A DNA stretch of 64,000 bases, from NCBI RefSeq assembly GCF_011075055.1, contig NC_058156.1:3658001-3722000 (forward strand). Direction: 5' to 3'. Origin of the DNA: Mangifera indica (Eukaryota > Streptophyta > Magnoliopsida > Sapindales > Anacardiaceae). This document shows, piece after piece, positions 11,610 to 23,690 of the stretch. The number at the start of each line of letters is the position of its first letter. Positions within the stretch are counted from its first letter, which is position 1. A model generated the notes under the pieces. It ran no database searches and was not told the DNA's origin. It was given only the letters and a program-made list of their open reading frames with translations. A program made the position numbers and the translations under genes.

Positions 11610-13570
11610 TAAGAAATTGTTGTATTTGTTCAAGTAGATTGAACAAGAGGTATGATAGGTAGTTTTAACTAATGTGTTTGTGGTTAAAGATCATACACCT
11701 AAATCTAAGGCTGAGGGCCAAGGCAAAGGCAAAGTTAAGGCTAAGCCTAAGCCCAAATTCTTGAACAAAAGGTCTTACAATCATTTGACTTCCAATCTTA
11801 TGATCAATATGAATCATGTCTATTTGATAAGATGGTTAAAACACCTTTCACTAAATATAATGAAAAGGTGATTGAACGTTAAGAATCATTCACAGTGATA
11901 TGTATGGGCCTATGATAATGTATACTAGATATGGGGAAACCTACTTCGTCATATTTACTGATGACTTCAATAGATATGACTATGTATTTTTGTTGAAACA
12001 TAAGTTTGAATGTTTTGATAAATTCAAAGAATTCAAGAACAAGGTAGACAAGCAACTCAAGGAAAAAAATTAAAATCGTTTATAGTGACCATAGAGGTGA
12101 ATACCTAAGTATTGAATTTAGAGAATACCTAAAGGAACATGGGATAGTTTTTCAACTCACTCTTTTTAATACACCATAATATAATAGTGTATCTGATCGA
12201 ATAAATGGGACCTTGATGGAAATAGTCAAACCATGATGAGTTTTACTGATCTACCCATGTCTTTCTAGGGATATACCCTAGAGACTGCTACCTATACACT
12301 GAACCATGTCCTATCTAAATTTGTGGATACAACTCTATATGAGTTGTGGACTGGGTGAAAGCCCAATCTATAATACTTGAGGATTTGGGGCTACGAAGCT
12401 TATATCAAGAAATTGACTTTAAACATGTTGAATGTTAAGTCTAAAAAAGTGTACCTTTGTAGGGTACTTGAAGGAAATTAAGGGATACTACTTCTACCAC
12501 CCAAAGAAGCAAAAAGTCTTTGTTGCTCGTACCGACATATTCCTTGAGAAAGAATTTATTCTCAAAAGGACTAGTAAGAGGAGGTTAGAACTCAATGAAG
12601 TTCTTATACCATAAGATATCATAAATGTTAGACAGAATAATGTGCAATTATAAATGGTTGATCATGAGAGAGTTCCTCAACCTTGAGAGGAATAACCAAA
12701 GAGGACACAAAAGTTGCATAGATTTACACAAGTATGTCACGAGCCAGAAAGATTTAATTTTTTTATGACTTAGTGTAGTGACATATTAGTCATCTTTGAT
12801 AACGAACCTAAGACTTATGATGACCCTATCTTAAGGCTAGATTTTGACAAATAGTTAGATGCAATAAAATCTAAAATAGACTCTAGGTACTAAAACCAAG
12901 TATGGACTCTAGTGGATGCATATGAAGGAGTAAAACTTGTAGGGTGCAAATAGGTTTTCAAAAAGAAAACTGACATGGAAGGTAACGTGCATACCTATAA
13001 AGCATAATTGATTGCCAAAGGTTTCACACAAAAATATAGCATTGACTCTAATGAAACCGTTTCACCAGTTGTTATGCTTAAGTCTATTAGGATTATACTT
13101 GTTATTATTGTATGCCATGATTATGAAATCTTTCAATTGGATGTCAAAATGGCCTTCCAGAATGGTAACCTTGTAGAAAAGGTCTATATGGCGTAACTCG
13201 ATCGTTTTATTCTTGTTAGACAAGCTAATAAAGTATGCAAATTGGAAAGGTCCATTTATAGGCTTAACCAAGCTTCTAAAAGCTAAAATATTTGTTTTGA
13301 TGAAGTTATACCAGAGTTTGGTTTTATCAAAAACGAAGATGAGTCATGTGTGTATAAGAAGGCCGGTGGGAGTGTGATTACATTTATAGTACTATATATC
13401 GATGACATCTTGATTATTAGAAATGAAATAACAAACTTGCAATCATTAAAGATTTGGTTATTCAAGTGTTTCTCCATGAAAGACTTAAGAGAAACATCCT
13501 ACATTCTTGAGATTAAAATTTACTAAAATAAAAAGTATAGACTATTGGGCCTAAGTTAAAGCACTTACAT
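11610..13570 (+). pseudogene. Ty1/copia fragment D (gag tail to RT)
   Basis: This is a plus-strand copia fragment abutting copia C. It opens inside gag (LRKLLYLF, then a K-rich tail KSKAEGQGKGKVKAKPKPK at about 11701-11756), then jumps to the pre-integrase domain (FLNKRSYNHL), skipping the zinc knuckle and protease. The integrase core is near 11930-12080 and the FVGYLKEIKGYYFYHPKK block at 12456-12508. RT runs 12940-13500 with GFTQKYSIDSNETVSPV, then a catalytic box read as YIDDILII (Tyr-Val to Tyr-Ile). RNase H and the first half of the following LTR are missing; the junction is near 13570. Multiple stops are present. Confidence 0.8.
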
Positions 13571-13866
13571 ATGTAATGCAAATCGTGCATGTGTGTATTT
13601 AGATGCTCATGCACCTGTCAAATTCTAGTCGTGCTCAGACTCTAAATACATACGTATGTATATGTATGTATGTACACATACATATACATAATGTATGTAT
13701 GCATACATGTTTATACATACATACATGCATGCATTATGTATATGTATTGCACATACAAACATACATAAATACATATATATATATATGTATGTAATGTATG
13801 TAATGTATGTATGTATGTATGTATGTATATAGATATATATCTACATATATACATACATACATGCAT

Positions 13867-13898
<32 letters not shown>

Positions 13899-14337
13899 TG
13901 TATGTATGTATGTATGTATGCATGTAATGTATGTATATATATATACAAGGCATGTTTTCACTTAAAAGAATGAGACATAGAATATAGAAAAACCTATCCA
14001 TTATGTCTTTTTTCCCTTCTTCTGTGAGCACAATTTGTCCAACCAAAGAGTTATAGTAGCTTCTTCGCCTGGATTTCATTTCTTATGTTCATACTTTACA
14101 TGGATACTAAAGTGTTGGCTTCTGAAGGTTGGATAATGTCCTATGTCAAGCCATGTAAAGTCTTGAAGGAGTCATCAACGTAGGTATAAAATTTAAAACA
14201 TCCTATGAATATTTTTGTATGTTTCATAAATTTTATCTTTAAAAGAGATATCTTGGTTAGGGTTTCTAAGAGTGTTTTAATTTTAAAATTTAAAATTTCA
14301 CTGTGTTTCTAGTTATTGGTGCCTCGAAAACCTTACA
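13571..14337 (+). repeat. partial 5' LTR of copia E
   Basis: This aligns with the right part of the LTR at 18298-20054. GCACCTGTCAAATTCTAGTC at 13611 matches GCACCTGTTGAATTTCAATC at 19683. The GACATGTTTTCACTTAAAAG landmark of the 3' LTR has its counterpart (CATGTTTTCACTTAAAAG) near 13951. Both end with a Leu/Phe-poor AT tract before CCTTACA or CCTTGAAAAC. The left part is deleted. Confidence 0.7.
13644..13946 (+). repeat. TATG/CATA microsatellite with palindromic core
   Basis: About 300 bases are built of GTAT/ATAC tetranucleotides with embedded AT dinucleotide runs. Blocks of TATG units are followed by blocks of CATA units, so the tract is a large imperfect inverted repeat centred near 13836 (arms about 40 bases). 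Tyr/His/Ile-rich ORFs across it on both strands are by-products of the repeat. It sits at the LTR position where the 3' LTR copy (19700-19765) has only short AT runs. Confidence 0.9.
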
Positions 14338-14352
14338 CTAGTATTAAAACCA
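14338..14352 (+). other. decayed primer binding site of copia E
   Basis: CTAGTATTAAAACC follows the LTR end CCTTACA. The matching site behind the LTR at 24533 reads GTGGTATCAAAGCC, the plant copia initiator-Met primer site. This copy has several transitions away from it. Confidence 0.6.
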
Positions 14353-16130
14353 TTGCTTAACATAATTTTCATGAAAATTATACTTACAATTAGCTTTGAT
14401 TAATTTTATGTGTTGATTGTATATAGTTGTAATCGTATTGTTACATAATTTGTTAAGTATCATGTATAACATAAACTATATTAAATTATTAAGTGATGAT
14501 TCCTAAATTTTTGTTAGAGTTTTATAGATATATACAGGTTAATTTTGGTTAAATGTCATAGGTTTTGTATTGTTGCGTGAAATCATCTTTGAATCAAATT
14601 ATTTGCATGATTCGAGGGTTGACACTAATGTCGTATTCCTTTACCCTGATGACTGGCTTGTTAAAGACTAAAAAGTTTTCTGGATTTTCCTATGACTAGA
14701 AAAATCTAGAAAACTAATTTTGGAAAAACTACCATACACAACTTGGTCCTAACTAAGCATGGTGGGTGCCTGCACTCAACACCACATGATGGTTTCAAGT
14801 GGGCACTCCTTGGCACCATGCCATGGTGCACAGCTAGACATTCCTTCTCTAGCCATGACTTCAATAGGGTGCCAATTGTGCATTTTGATTTATTTCCAAC
14901 CATGCACAATGCCTTTTAGTCGAGTCATCCAACCGTGCATCATTCTAAATTTTAGTGAATTTCAAAAGCATGACTGGATGTTTTATTTGCATGTCTGGTA
15001 AAGTTAAAATAATTAGTTTAATCCAATTTTGTTTTTCTTGATCTTTGAGGTTGAATTGCAAATTTACAAAACTTGAAGTCCAAAATGTAATTTGACACTT
15101 TGAATAATGATAATTGAAATTTGATTTTAATTGGTATGTATACATATAAATATATGTATGCATGGTAACTAGTATACAACCAATGAACCTTCATGAATGT
15201 CTATCAAATTTATTGTTTAATTGCTAGGTTATAATTCTTAAATGGGGTCTGTACGTCTTGTCTTTATCCCTATTCTTCTTTTAGATTAGGTAGTCTTTAT
15301 TTTCTTAGAATTTTCTAACTAGGAAACTAGAGACAAAAGGACAAGCGTAAAGACCCAAAAATGAAGAGTCACATAGATTGACCAGTCAAAATCTTGACAT
15401 TAGTTATGGTTATGTATTGGCACATTTTATTTTTACATTACAAAATTTATGTGTAGGTTTTATTTTTCAAATATCACCTAACATGCGACTTAAAATCTGA
15501 TGAGACTAATTAATAAAACTTTTAATTTAAATATTAAGTTTAAGATTTAATTGATGTCTTCCAATATGATGCCCTAATTAAGCCTTTGTTTGTTGGAATT
15601 TTGTTTGCCAAAGTGAATGGTACACTTCTACTAGGCGGAAAATTTGGATTTGATTATATTGGGTCTGACTTAATTAATGTACTTTTTTGTTTGCTAAAGT
15701 GAAGGTGAAGTATGTTAGAGGGATAAGTAGGGAATGCTTTTGTTGATGCAAAGAGATATGTAGTATCTACTCTACTGATATCGAGAGTCATATTTGAGGT
15801 TGCATGATTTATTGAGTTAACATCTGGTTTGAGATCATTGGTTTTTTGTGATTAATTTGAGATTTACCCATTTGATTAATTTGAATTTATTCACCAAAGT
15901 GAATGGGAGAATTAATATGATAAGATTTCAATCCCTAAAAAGTTCACCAAAACTTCTTAAGTACAGTAGTGAGGGTTATTGGTTTGAGAAAAATAGTGAG
16001 AGTATTTTAATTAATTAAATCTGTAATTAAAATGAATATTTATAATTAACTAAAATTACTAATTATTTATTAGTAAATTGTCAATAATAAAACCACAATG
16101 TCAAACCTAATGTATTGATCAGTTCTAAAA
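14353..16130 (+). other. untranslated leader of copia E
   Basis: This is a long non-coding stretch between primer site and gag. Its first part (14353-15200) is homologous to the leader at 24548-25560, and its last part (15610-16130) to bases 1-350 of the window. No convincing gene is present; short ORFs at 14706-15163 are not conserved between copies. Confidence 0.65.
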
Positions 16131-18260
16131 AAAAAGGCTCATTAGAAGTCCTTTGAAAATTTGTTATATATGCTCAGGACTGCTAAGCAAGAAGTATGAA
16201 AGGTAGCTTTGACTAATGTGCTTATGGTTGATGCCCAAACACCAAAAGTCAAGGCCAAGGGCAAAGGCAAGGCCAAGGCTAAGTCCAAGCCCAAAGCAAA
16301 GAAATGACCCGATATTATTATTTAACCAATTAGTAATGTGAGAAAAGGAAAAGTCGTCTACTTTTATTATGGCAAGATAAGTCGTTGGAAGAGAAATTGC
16401 AAGGTTCTTCTAGAAAACAAGAAGAAGAAGGCAATTAAAGCCTATATTTCAAGTATGTTTGTCATTAAGATAACCTATTCTCCTTATTAATCCTAGGTTG
16501 TAGACATAGGATGTCGTTCTCATATTTGTTTTGATATATAGGGATTATTATCTTGCCAAAGGATAGGTTGACCTATGTGTTGGAAATGGAGCACGTATTG
16601 TTGCATTAGCCGTAGGAATTTATCATCTTAGATTACCTACTAAGCTAGTTTTAGAATTAAGAAATTGTTATTATGTTCCTTTTGTTTCTAAAAACTTATT
16701 TTCTATGTTTGTACCAGATAAAGAGGGATATTTATTTTTTATTGCTAGTGGTATTATAACCATCAACTTAAATAATATTCTTTATGGAATAGTTGAATTG
16801 CATGATGGTTTATATATTATATAACTGGATAATGAAATTCTAAATGTACAAAATAATAAACAACTAAAATCGTATGATTTAAATACCACATATCTGTGGC
16901 ATTGTAGGCAAAGCCATATAAGACCAAAACTTATGCCACGACTTCTTAAACAAAGAGTTTTGCAATCATTTGACTTCCAGTCATATAATGAATGCAAATC
17001 GTGCCTATTGCATAAGATGACAAAAATACCATTCACTGGATACAATGAAAAGACGATTAAATTATTAGGGATTATACACAGCAATATGTGTAGGCCTATA
17101 ACAGTATATAATAAATATAAGGATGTTTACTTCATCACATTTACTGATGACTTCAATAGATATGACTATGTTTTCTCGATGAAACACAAGCTTAAATACT
17201 TTGATAAATTCAAAGAATTCAAGAACGAGGTAGAAAAGTAACTTGGGAAACAAATTAAAGTCCTTCGAAGTGATTAAGGAGGTGAATACCTAAATACTAC
17301 TTCTACCAACTAAAGGAGTAAAAAGTCTTTGTTTACTTAGATCAACATGGTCCTTGAGAATGAATTTATTCTCAAGAAAATCAATAGGAGAAAGGTGGAA
17401 CTTGATAAAGTTTCTATACCACAAGATACTAAAAATGTTAGATATGATGATGTGTCATCATAGATGGATAATATTGATAAGGAAATTTCTCCACTACAGG
17501 CAGAACAACCTCAATGCACACAAGAGCTACATAGGTCTACACGAGTATGTTAAGAGCCAAAGAGATTTAATTTTATCTTGACTCAACATGATAATTTACA
17601 GGTCATTACGATAATGAACTTAAGACCTATGATGAAGCTATTTTGAGTCCAAATTTTGACAAATGGTTAGACGTCTGAAATTAGAAATAGACTCCATGTT
17701 CTAGTGAAAAATACTATATGGTTATCAAGAACATCTTGAAGTACATGAGAAGGACTAAAGATGTGTTCTTGGTTTATAGATGGGAATCTAAACTTACTAT
17801 TAGAGGTTATAGTGACACTAGTTTACAAACTGATCAAGATGATTACAAATCCTAATCAAGGTTCATGTTTTGTTAGAATGGTAGTGCAGTTAGTCAGAAA
17901 ACCTCCAAGCAAGGTACATTGGTTGATTGTACAAAAAAGTTTGAGTGTATTACCTACTCAAAAATAATAAAACAGGTTGTATGGATCAAGAAGTTTGTGA
18001 TTGAACTTACAGTGGTTCTAAGTATCATCGAGTCAATTAAGCTCTATTGCAACAATGATAGAGCAATTACTTAGGCAAAAGAGTCACGGGTCATCAAAGG
18101 TCTAAGCATTTAGTTAGATGATATCACCTAATCTGAGAGATTATTCAATAGACTGACATACAGATAGCAAAGATTGATACTAGTGACAATTTGGTTGACT
18201 CACTAACGAAGCCTCTATTGCAGTAGAAGCATGATAGGCATGTAGCCAAATTTAGCTTTA
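16131..18260 (+). pseudogene. copia E gag-pol pseudogene
   Basis: This begins in gag just before the basic tail (16250-16300), with a zinc-knuckle remnant near 16355-16400. Protease is visible as VDIGCRSHICFD near 16500 (family DSG box degenerate). The longest open part, 16933-17241, covers the pre-integrase domain (LLKQRVLQSFDFQSYNECKS) and integrase core (DVYFITFTDDFNRYDYVF). Integrase is then cut short: near 17297 the sequence jumps to the YYFYQLKE linker. RT is missing altogether; near 17700 the sequence resumes with RNase H, including LYCNNDRAIT near 18043 and NLVDSLTKPLLQ near 18190. The element could not replicate by itself. Confidence 0.8.
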
Positions 18261-18297
18261 GATATATAACTTATTAGTTAAAGTGTGAGTGAGAGAT

Positions 18298-20054
18298 TGT
18301 TAAGATAGGTGTCTTAGAGCCAATTGTATTTGAAATTTGTGAATGTAATTTTATATTAGTAATTAATAAAATGATTTATTGTTATTCTATTCATATGTGT
18401 TTAATTACATGATAGTATGAGTAACATGCCCTTAGAATAGTAGAACTATGGTAAAAGGATCAAACAACTGATCATGGGAACCTTATATGAATGTCCATAA
18501 TTGAGTGGCCATTCTAAAAATGTCCATAATCCCAACATTGCAATGAACAAAGGCATATGTAATGATAATAAGATTATCATAATGTTAAGCAACCCTACTA
18601 AAAATGGCAACAATACTCACGTGTTGAAGCTATTGTAAACAGTTTGGCATAACATATGGGTGCATATCATAGATGTGTTCATTAGACTGATCTAACCAGA
18701 AGATATCCATATAAATGGTTGTTTTAATGTCTATGGAATAAATTCTCTGAACACTATGGGTGCATATGATCCTTTGACTTGAGGTCATCAAATCGTCTTA
18801 TATAAGGATCAATATAATTTGATACTATCTAACGTGTCGTTATAACTGGGATAACTATAAAGGTTGTAATTGGCCATATCGTGAGATACGTAGAGACTAT
18901 AGTTGATCAATATCGATAAAGAATTTATCACTTTTAAGCACAAGAGAAGATATCTCACATGAGAATACTAAATAACATCTATAACTACTTGAATATATGG
19001 CCATAATGGAATAAAGTTATAATCTAATCCATGTTAGTCATTGATATGTATCAATTTATACCGAGAAACCACTGAAATAGACACACTTTTATGTCTTAGC
19101 CTCAAGAGATATTGGTTGACAAAAGGATTAAATTATACATGACTATGATGTTGTAAAAGTTTAAGAAATTTTCACTGACATTTTGTCATCTAGGTGACCA
19201 TGACGCTTTGCAAAAGGCCAATATGGGTCTGTGTCTAGAATCAACCCGAATTTAGATACTACTAAGTCAATAAAGAGCTTATAGGTTATACATATAAAAG
19301 AGTTAGATCAAATTTAGACAAAGGTTTGTTTGTTGACGATCCTAATATTCAAAGGTAAGAAAGAGACTACAAATAAACTAGGTTTGCCTAATAGTTGAGA
19401 AGACCCAGTTTGATCATGCCTTGATCAAGTACACGACTATGCATCATGCAACTTGGCCATGCAACTTGGTAGAGCAAGTGTCGGCCTTATATATGCATAT
19501 ATCAAGTGACACCATGCAGGAAAAATGGTGTCAGCTATACATGTGCATGAAATTGGCCAACACCATGTAATAGAGATATATCGGTTGGAATTCATGTGCA
19601 ATGTCAACTATGCATATGTCTTGAAGATGTTGGTTGTGCATTGTCTTGTGCAAATGGTTCATTTATGATTTTAGAGACCCGTGCACCTGTTGAATTTCAA
19701 TCATGCTTAGAATATATATATATATATATATAAATAACTATAAATACATATATATATATAAAAGACATGTTTTCACTTAAAAGAGTGAGATATATGTAAG
19801 CCAAAGAGTCCTAATAGCCTCTTTGCTTGAATTTCATCTGTTGTGTATGTGTTTCTCATGGATACCATGGCCTCGTCTTGTAAGGGTTAGATAGCGTTCT
19901 ATGTCAAGCCTTCTAAAACATTCTATGAGTATTTTTGTATGTTTAATGAATTTTATATTTAAAATGGGTATTCTAGTTAGGGTTTTTAGGATTGTTTTAA
20001 TTTTAAATTTTTAAATTTTGCTACACCGCCGATTATTAAAACCTTGAAAACTCT
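18298..20054 (+). repeat. 3' LTR of copia E (about 1.76 kb)
   Basis: The LTR starts TGTTAAGATAGG at 18298, directly after the purine-rich GTGAGTGAGAGAT. Its end is placed near 20054 by alignment with the ends at 14337 and 24533; the terminal CA is degraded. The reverse complement is the copia C LTR. It is AT-rich with AT runs at 19700-19765 and has no protein-coding signal. Confidence 0.75.
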
Positions 20055-21316
20055 ATAGTTTATCCTTCACAAACAGGGGTGTATTATTTAATCCACAAGA
20101 ACATGCAGCCTAGGCATAGGGGTGTATGTCTTTAGGGCAAGACATATGGTCATGTGTCTTAGACCATATGGGCATGTGTCCATTTCTTAAATCTATACCT
20201 CTGTGGCTTGAACTTAACATGGGGAGAATTTTCCCGTAAAAGCACACGAACATGTATCAAGAGACACATAAGTGTGTGTCACAGAATTTACATAAATCTA
20301 AACTTTGTTTTCTAATTCCTAAAGACCATAATCAACATCTGTAACCTTACTCTAATATTACCAATCTCATATTCACTTACTTTTATTGCATGATGATTAA
20401 ATAACAATAGTCCAAATTGTCACGCCACATGACAAAATGTGATCTATTTACTTGCCAAAATACCTAACACAACAACTATATTTTTAGTCTCATTACTCCT
20501 TCTATCAAATATACAAATCAACAACACATGGGTTCCAAACATCATCATATCACAATTAACATACCCTGCCATAATAAAACTTTAACTCATCTAATCTATA
20601 TTGAATTTATACACATATACATGAGTGAGAACATATTTTATCAATGTAGAAAACAATCTCATATCAAGTGACCAAATTATAACGTGAAGTCATCAATTTC
20701 AAACATATAAATAATTTCAAATATAATTACATCCACACATCAAACCTCTATTCAAAATACAAGGCAGAAGAATTCAAATCAACAAAGGAATAGATGACCT
20801 ACTCACCTCTCATTTGTATATGCTTAGCTAATCTTCAAGTGGCCCTTGATTAATCTCTTAAGGCTTTCAAGCTCTCAAAACCTCTCTCTTTCTCTCTAAA
20901 TTTATCTAAAAATGAAAGGTGAAACTTACCTAAATGTTTTTGAAACTCTTTATTTACCAGCAATAACATCACACAAGGACGTGTACTGTTCACATACGGT
21001 CATGCATGCCATTAAGAACTAATGGCAATTTCTGAAATCCCTGTGAAACTATTCCTAATCCAAAATTGAAATGCACTAATGATGCACAGGCATGCATACC
21101 ATCATGTACAGGCATGCATGACCTATAGACTTAGCTAAATATCAAACATCCAATGGGAAAAGACTATTTCACCTTTTTTCATTACACACATAAGCATGTG
21201 GCCTTCCCACATGACTGTGCATCCCCAAATTCAAACACATTTAATTACTTAAGCACAATTTCACATAAACAAAACCAAAAGATGAAAATAATATTGGACA
21301 TACCTGTGGGTGTTAC
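20055..21316 (-). repeat. isolated gypsy LTR (probably solo)
   Basis: On the minus strand it starts TGTAACACCCACAGGTATGTC at 21316, like the element B LTR start at 2925. The minus strand carries an AGGTAAG donor-like motif near 20930, a feature of the other gypsy LTRs here, and repeated CATGTGTC-type motifs near 20140-20290. No gypsy internal sequence adjoins either side, so it looks like a solo LTR. The left end near 20055 is uncertain and no target duplication was recognised. Confidence 0.55.
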
Positions 21317-22086
21317 ATTCTTATTTTTTTAACATGTTATGAATTATTTTGAATTATTAATCTTTGTTCTTGTAAGTATTATTATGAGTGACTAAATATA
21401 TTTTCTAGGGATTAAAAGGCGTCTTTCGATCCTCATAACTATGTAGTTGCTTTTATTATTTATTTAATAAATTTATGATGTTGTTTTTTATTTAATGATT
21501 GTGAATTAAAGTCTTGCATGATGTTAATAGCCAGATATCATACATGTTTGTAGATTAATGTAGGTTATTGAAAGATAGGTATATAACTAGTTTATGCAAT
21601 CGTTAAACATGGAAATCTAAGTCTAGAGATAGATTAGAATCCTTTGTTGAGTCATTGATTATCACAAAGCTTTATAGGTTTATATTAACCAAGTACCATA
21701 AAAGTAAGCATTCCTTTAATATTTACACACTTAATCCACCTGGAAAGAGGAATTAGGTGAAATAAAATATTCAACCATCAAAGCATATTAAAATCATTAG
21801 TTATTTAAAATTGCAAGCACTATTAGTTTTGTGGGATTGATAGTGAAATCTTAACCCCCTATATTCATTGAATAAATAGAAAAGATCTTTATATAGATTA
21901 TTTACTTTCAAGCATTAGATTATTTTAATTAAATTAGGTTTAGTTTGATATTTAATTTGGCATAAAATTCAGTTACCCAAGCTAATAGAAGTTGCAAAAT
22001 AAACTAATAATTAACTCATAATCCTTATGGAATTGATATCTTAAGTATTACTTGATGACTTGTGCACTTACGAGTAAGACGAAACA
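21317..22086 (+). repeat. Athila 5' LTR
   Basis: The LTR ends ...GACGAAACA at 22086, followed by TGTTTT and the primer site. The last 60 bases (TGACTTGTGCACTTACGAGT) mirror the minus-strand LTR at 51205, which reads CTCGCAAGTGCACAAGTCA on the plus strand. The left end is uncertain because the neighbouring gypsy LTR adjoins it. Confidence 0.55.
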
Positions 22087-22092
22087 TGTTTT

Positions 22093-22113
22093 TGGCACCA
22101 TTATTGAGAATTG
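22093..22113 (+). other. Athila primer binding site
   Basis: TGGCACCATTATTGAGAATT is a diverged form of the Tat/Athila primer site TGGCGCCGTTGCCGGGGATT. It lies six bases after the LTR end, as usual in this group. Confidence 0.7.
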
Positions 22114-22266
22114 ACATTAGCGAATATTAGTATAATTTGTAACTTTGTTAGACTAGGGTTTTAATTTTCAATTCTTTTAATTCAATTTTTTCCTTTATCC
22201 AATTATTTCTCTTTTTTTTTTTTGTTTTACTCATCCTTGTTTTTCTTTTAGTCACCCAAGTAAAGT

Positions 22267-23690
22267 ATGACAAGATCGGTGAACTTTGAAATACTAGAAT
22301 TTGATCACAAAATTAAGAGAACCATCCAATGTTTACAAATAAGCAAGCAAGAAGAAAAGGAAGAAAACTGTATGGTCATGGAAATCACTAGCTAAACATG
22401 AACAATCAGATAACACTTCAATATTATGATGTACCTATTACTCACAATAGGTTTTCAAGTGTTGTCAATCTTATTGTGATAGCAAATAAATTTGAGATCA
22501 AGTTTCCAATCATCTAAATGATTCAGCAAAATCAGTTTGGGGGAGTAACAACCGAAGATCCACATATGAACATATTAAGATTTTCATAGATATGTGACAC
22601 TTTTAAGATTAATAGGGTTTCAAATTATGGTATCAAGTTAAGATTGTTTCCATTTTCTCTTCAAGACAAACAACAATATGTTTAGACTCAAGAGTTCTAG
22701 GATCATTCACCATATCACTTGCATTGTCTTAAGTGTTCTTAACCAAGTGCTTTCCATTGGGCAAGACAATGAAACTAAGGAATAATATTAGTACCTTTGC
22801 TCAGAAGGAAGACGAGACATTACATAAAGCTTGGAAGAGGTTTAAAAATCTTCAAAGACAATGTCCACATCATGGCTTACCAAATTGGTTCCTAGTTCAA
22901 ACTTTTTACAACACACCCTTAAAACATATCAAGGGTAATTTTAATGTTACTGCTAGAGGTTTTTTCATAGGGTTAATCACAGAAGATGCTTTATAATTGA
23001 TAGAGAAATTAGTTGCAAGTAGCTTTTATTGGTTTAATGAGATAAATGTTATCACAATGGTAAATGCAAAGTTGGTTTCCTTAACTAAAATATTTGAGAA
23101 ATTAGATATGAAGGTTATGAACATATTAAGTTATGAGATGTTTGGGAAAAGACATATAAGCTTAGAATGTCATCTATTTAGTCAGTACCCTCTAAACCCT
23201 TTAGTCGAGTAGGTAAACCTTTTAAGTTATGACCAACATGGGCAAAGTAATCAATATTCAAACACTTATAATCCCGACTGGAGAAATAACCCAATTTTTT
23301 CATGGAATAACCAAGAACCCACCTCCAATCCAAGCCAAAGCTTTAAGCCAACACCTCCCGAATTTCAACCAATAAATCCAAACCCGTTGTCATTACATCC
23401 ATCACCACAAGAATAAAAATCCAACCTAGAACTAATGATAAAGAGCTTCATCCAAGCATAAAAGTAGAAAGCTGATCCAAAGATGAGACCATTAGACAAA
23501 TGATGGCTAAAATAATCAATTGGTTACTTATAACCGAATGCTAAAGGTACAATTGAGTCAACTAGTAGTTACTTTGAGTCATGAGATAAAAGAAAATTGC
23601 TAAGTTAGCCACAAAATCCAAGGAAGTAAAGCATGGTAATTGCCACAAGAAGTGGGACAAAATATGGGGAATCTATAAAAAAAAATCATT
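22267..23690 (+). pseudogene. Athila gag pseudogene
   Basis: This begins at an ATG (MTRSVNFEILEFDHKIK). Open part 22733-22996 carries the diagnostic Athila capsid block: FLTKCFPLGKTMKLRNNIST, LHKAWKRFKNLQRQCPHHGL and VQTFYNTPL. Further on, YSNTYNPDWRNNPIFSW (about 23257-23308) is the family's nearly invariant linker, followed by a Pro-rich stretch and a degenerate tail with ATRSGTKYGE near 23650. In-frame stops occur at about 22390, 22996 and 23210 and beyond. The role was capsid formation; the copy is dead. Confidence 0.8.

Larger units (their letters stand above)
13571..20054 (+). mobile_element. Ty1/copia element E, LTR to LTR
   Basis: This is a plus-strand copia element with a partial 5' LTR (13571-14337), primer site, a long leader (14353-16130), decayed gag-pol (16131-18260) and a complete-looking 3' LTR (18298-20054). 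The coding region has two internal deletions, one in integrase near 17297 and one removing RT near 17700. The 5' LTR lacks its first kilobase or so, apparently in the same event that truncated fragment D. Confidence 0.8.
21317..23690 (+). mobile_element. Athila-like gypsy, 5' part
   Basis: This is a plus-strand 5' fragment of an Athila/Tat-type Ty3/gypsy element: LTR (to 22086), primer site (22093-22113), short leader and gag (22267-23690). It is cut near 23690 by copia LTR sequence. It resembles the minus-strand Athila at 46079-52425 in gag motifs and in the sequence before the LTR end. Confidence 0.75.

Noticed and set aside
13603..14079. Tyr/His/Ile-rich ORFs of 63 and 122 codons
   Set aside because: They are translations of the TATG/CATA microsatellite and are absent from the matching LTR at 19700.
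14706..15001. Overlapping ORFs on both strands as a gene pair
   Set aside because: They lie in the copia leader, and the homologous leader at 24548-25560 does not keep them open.
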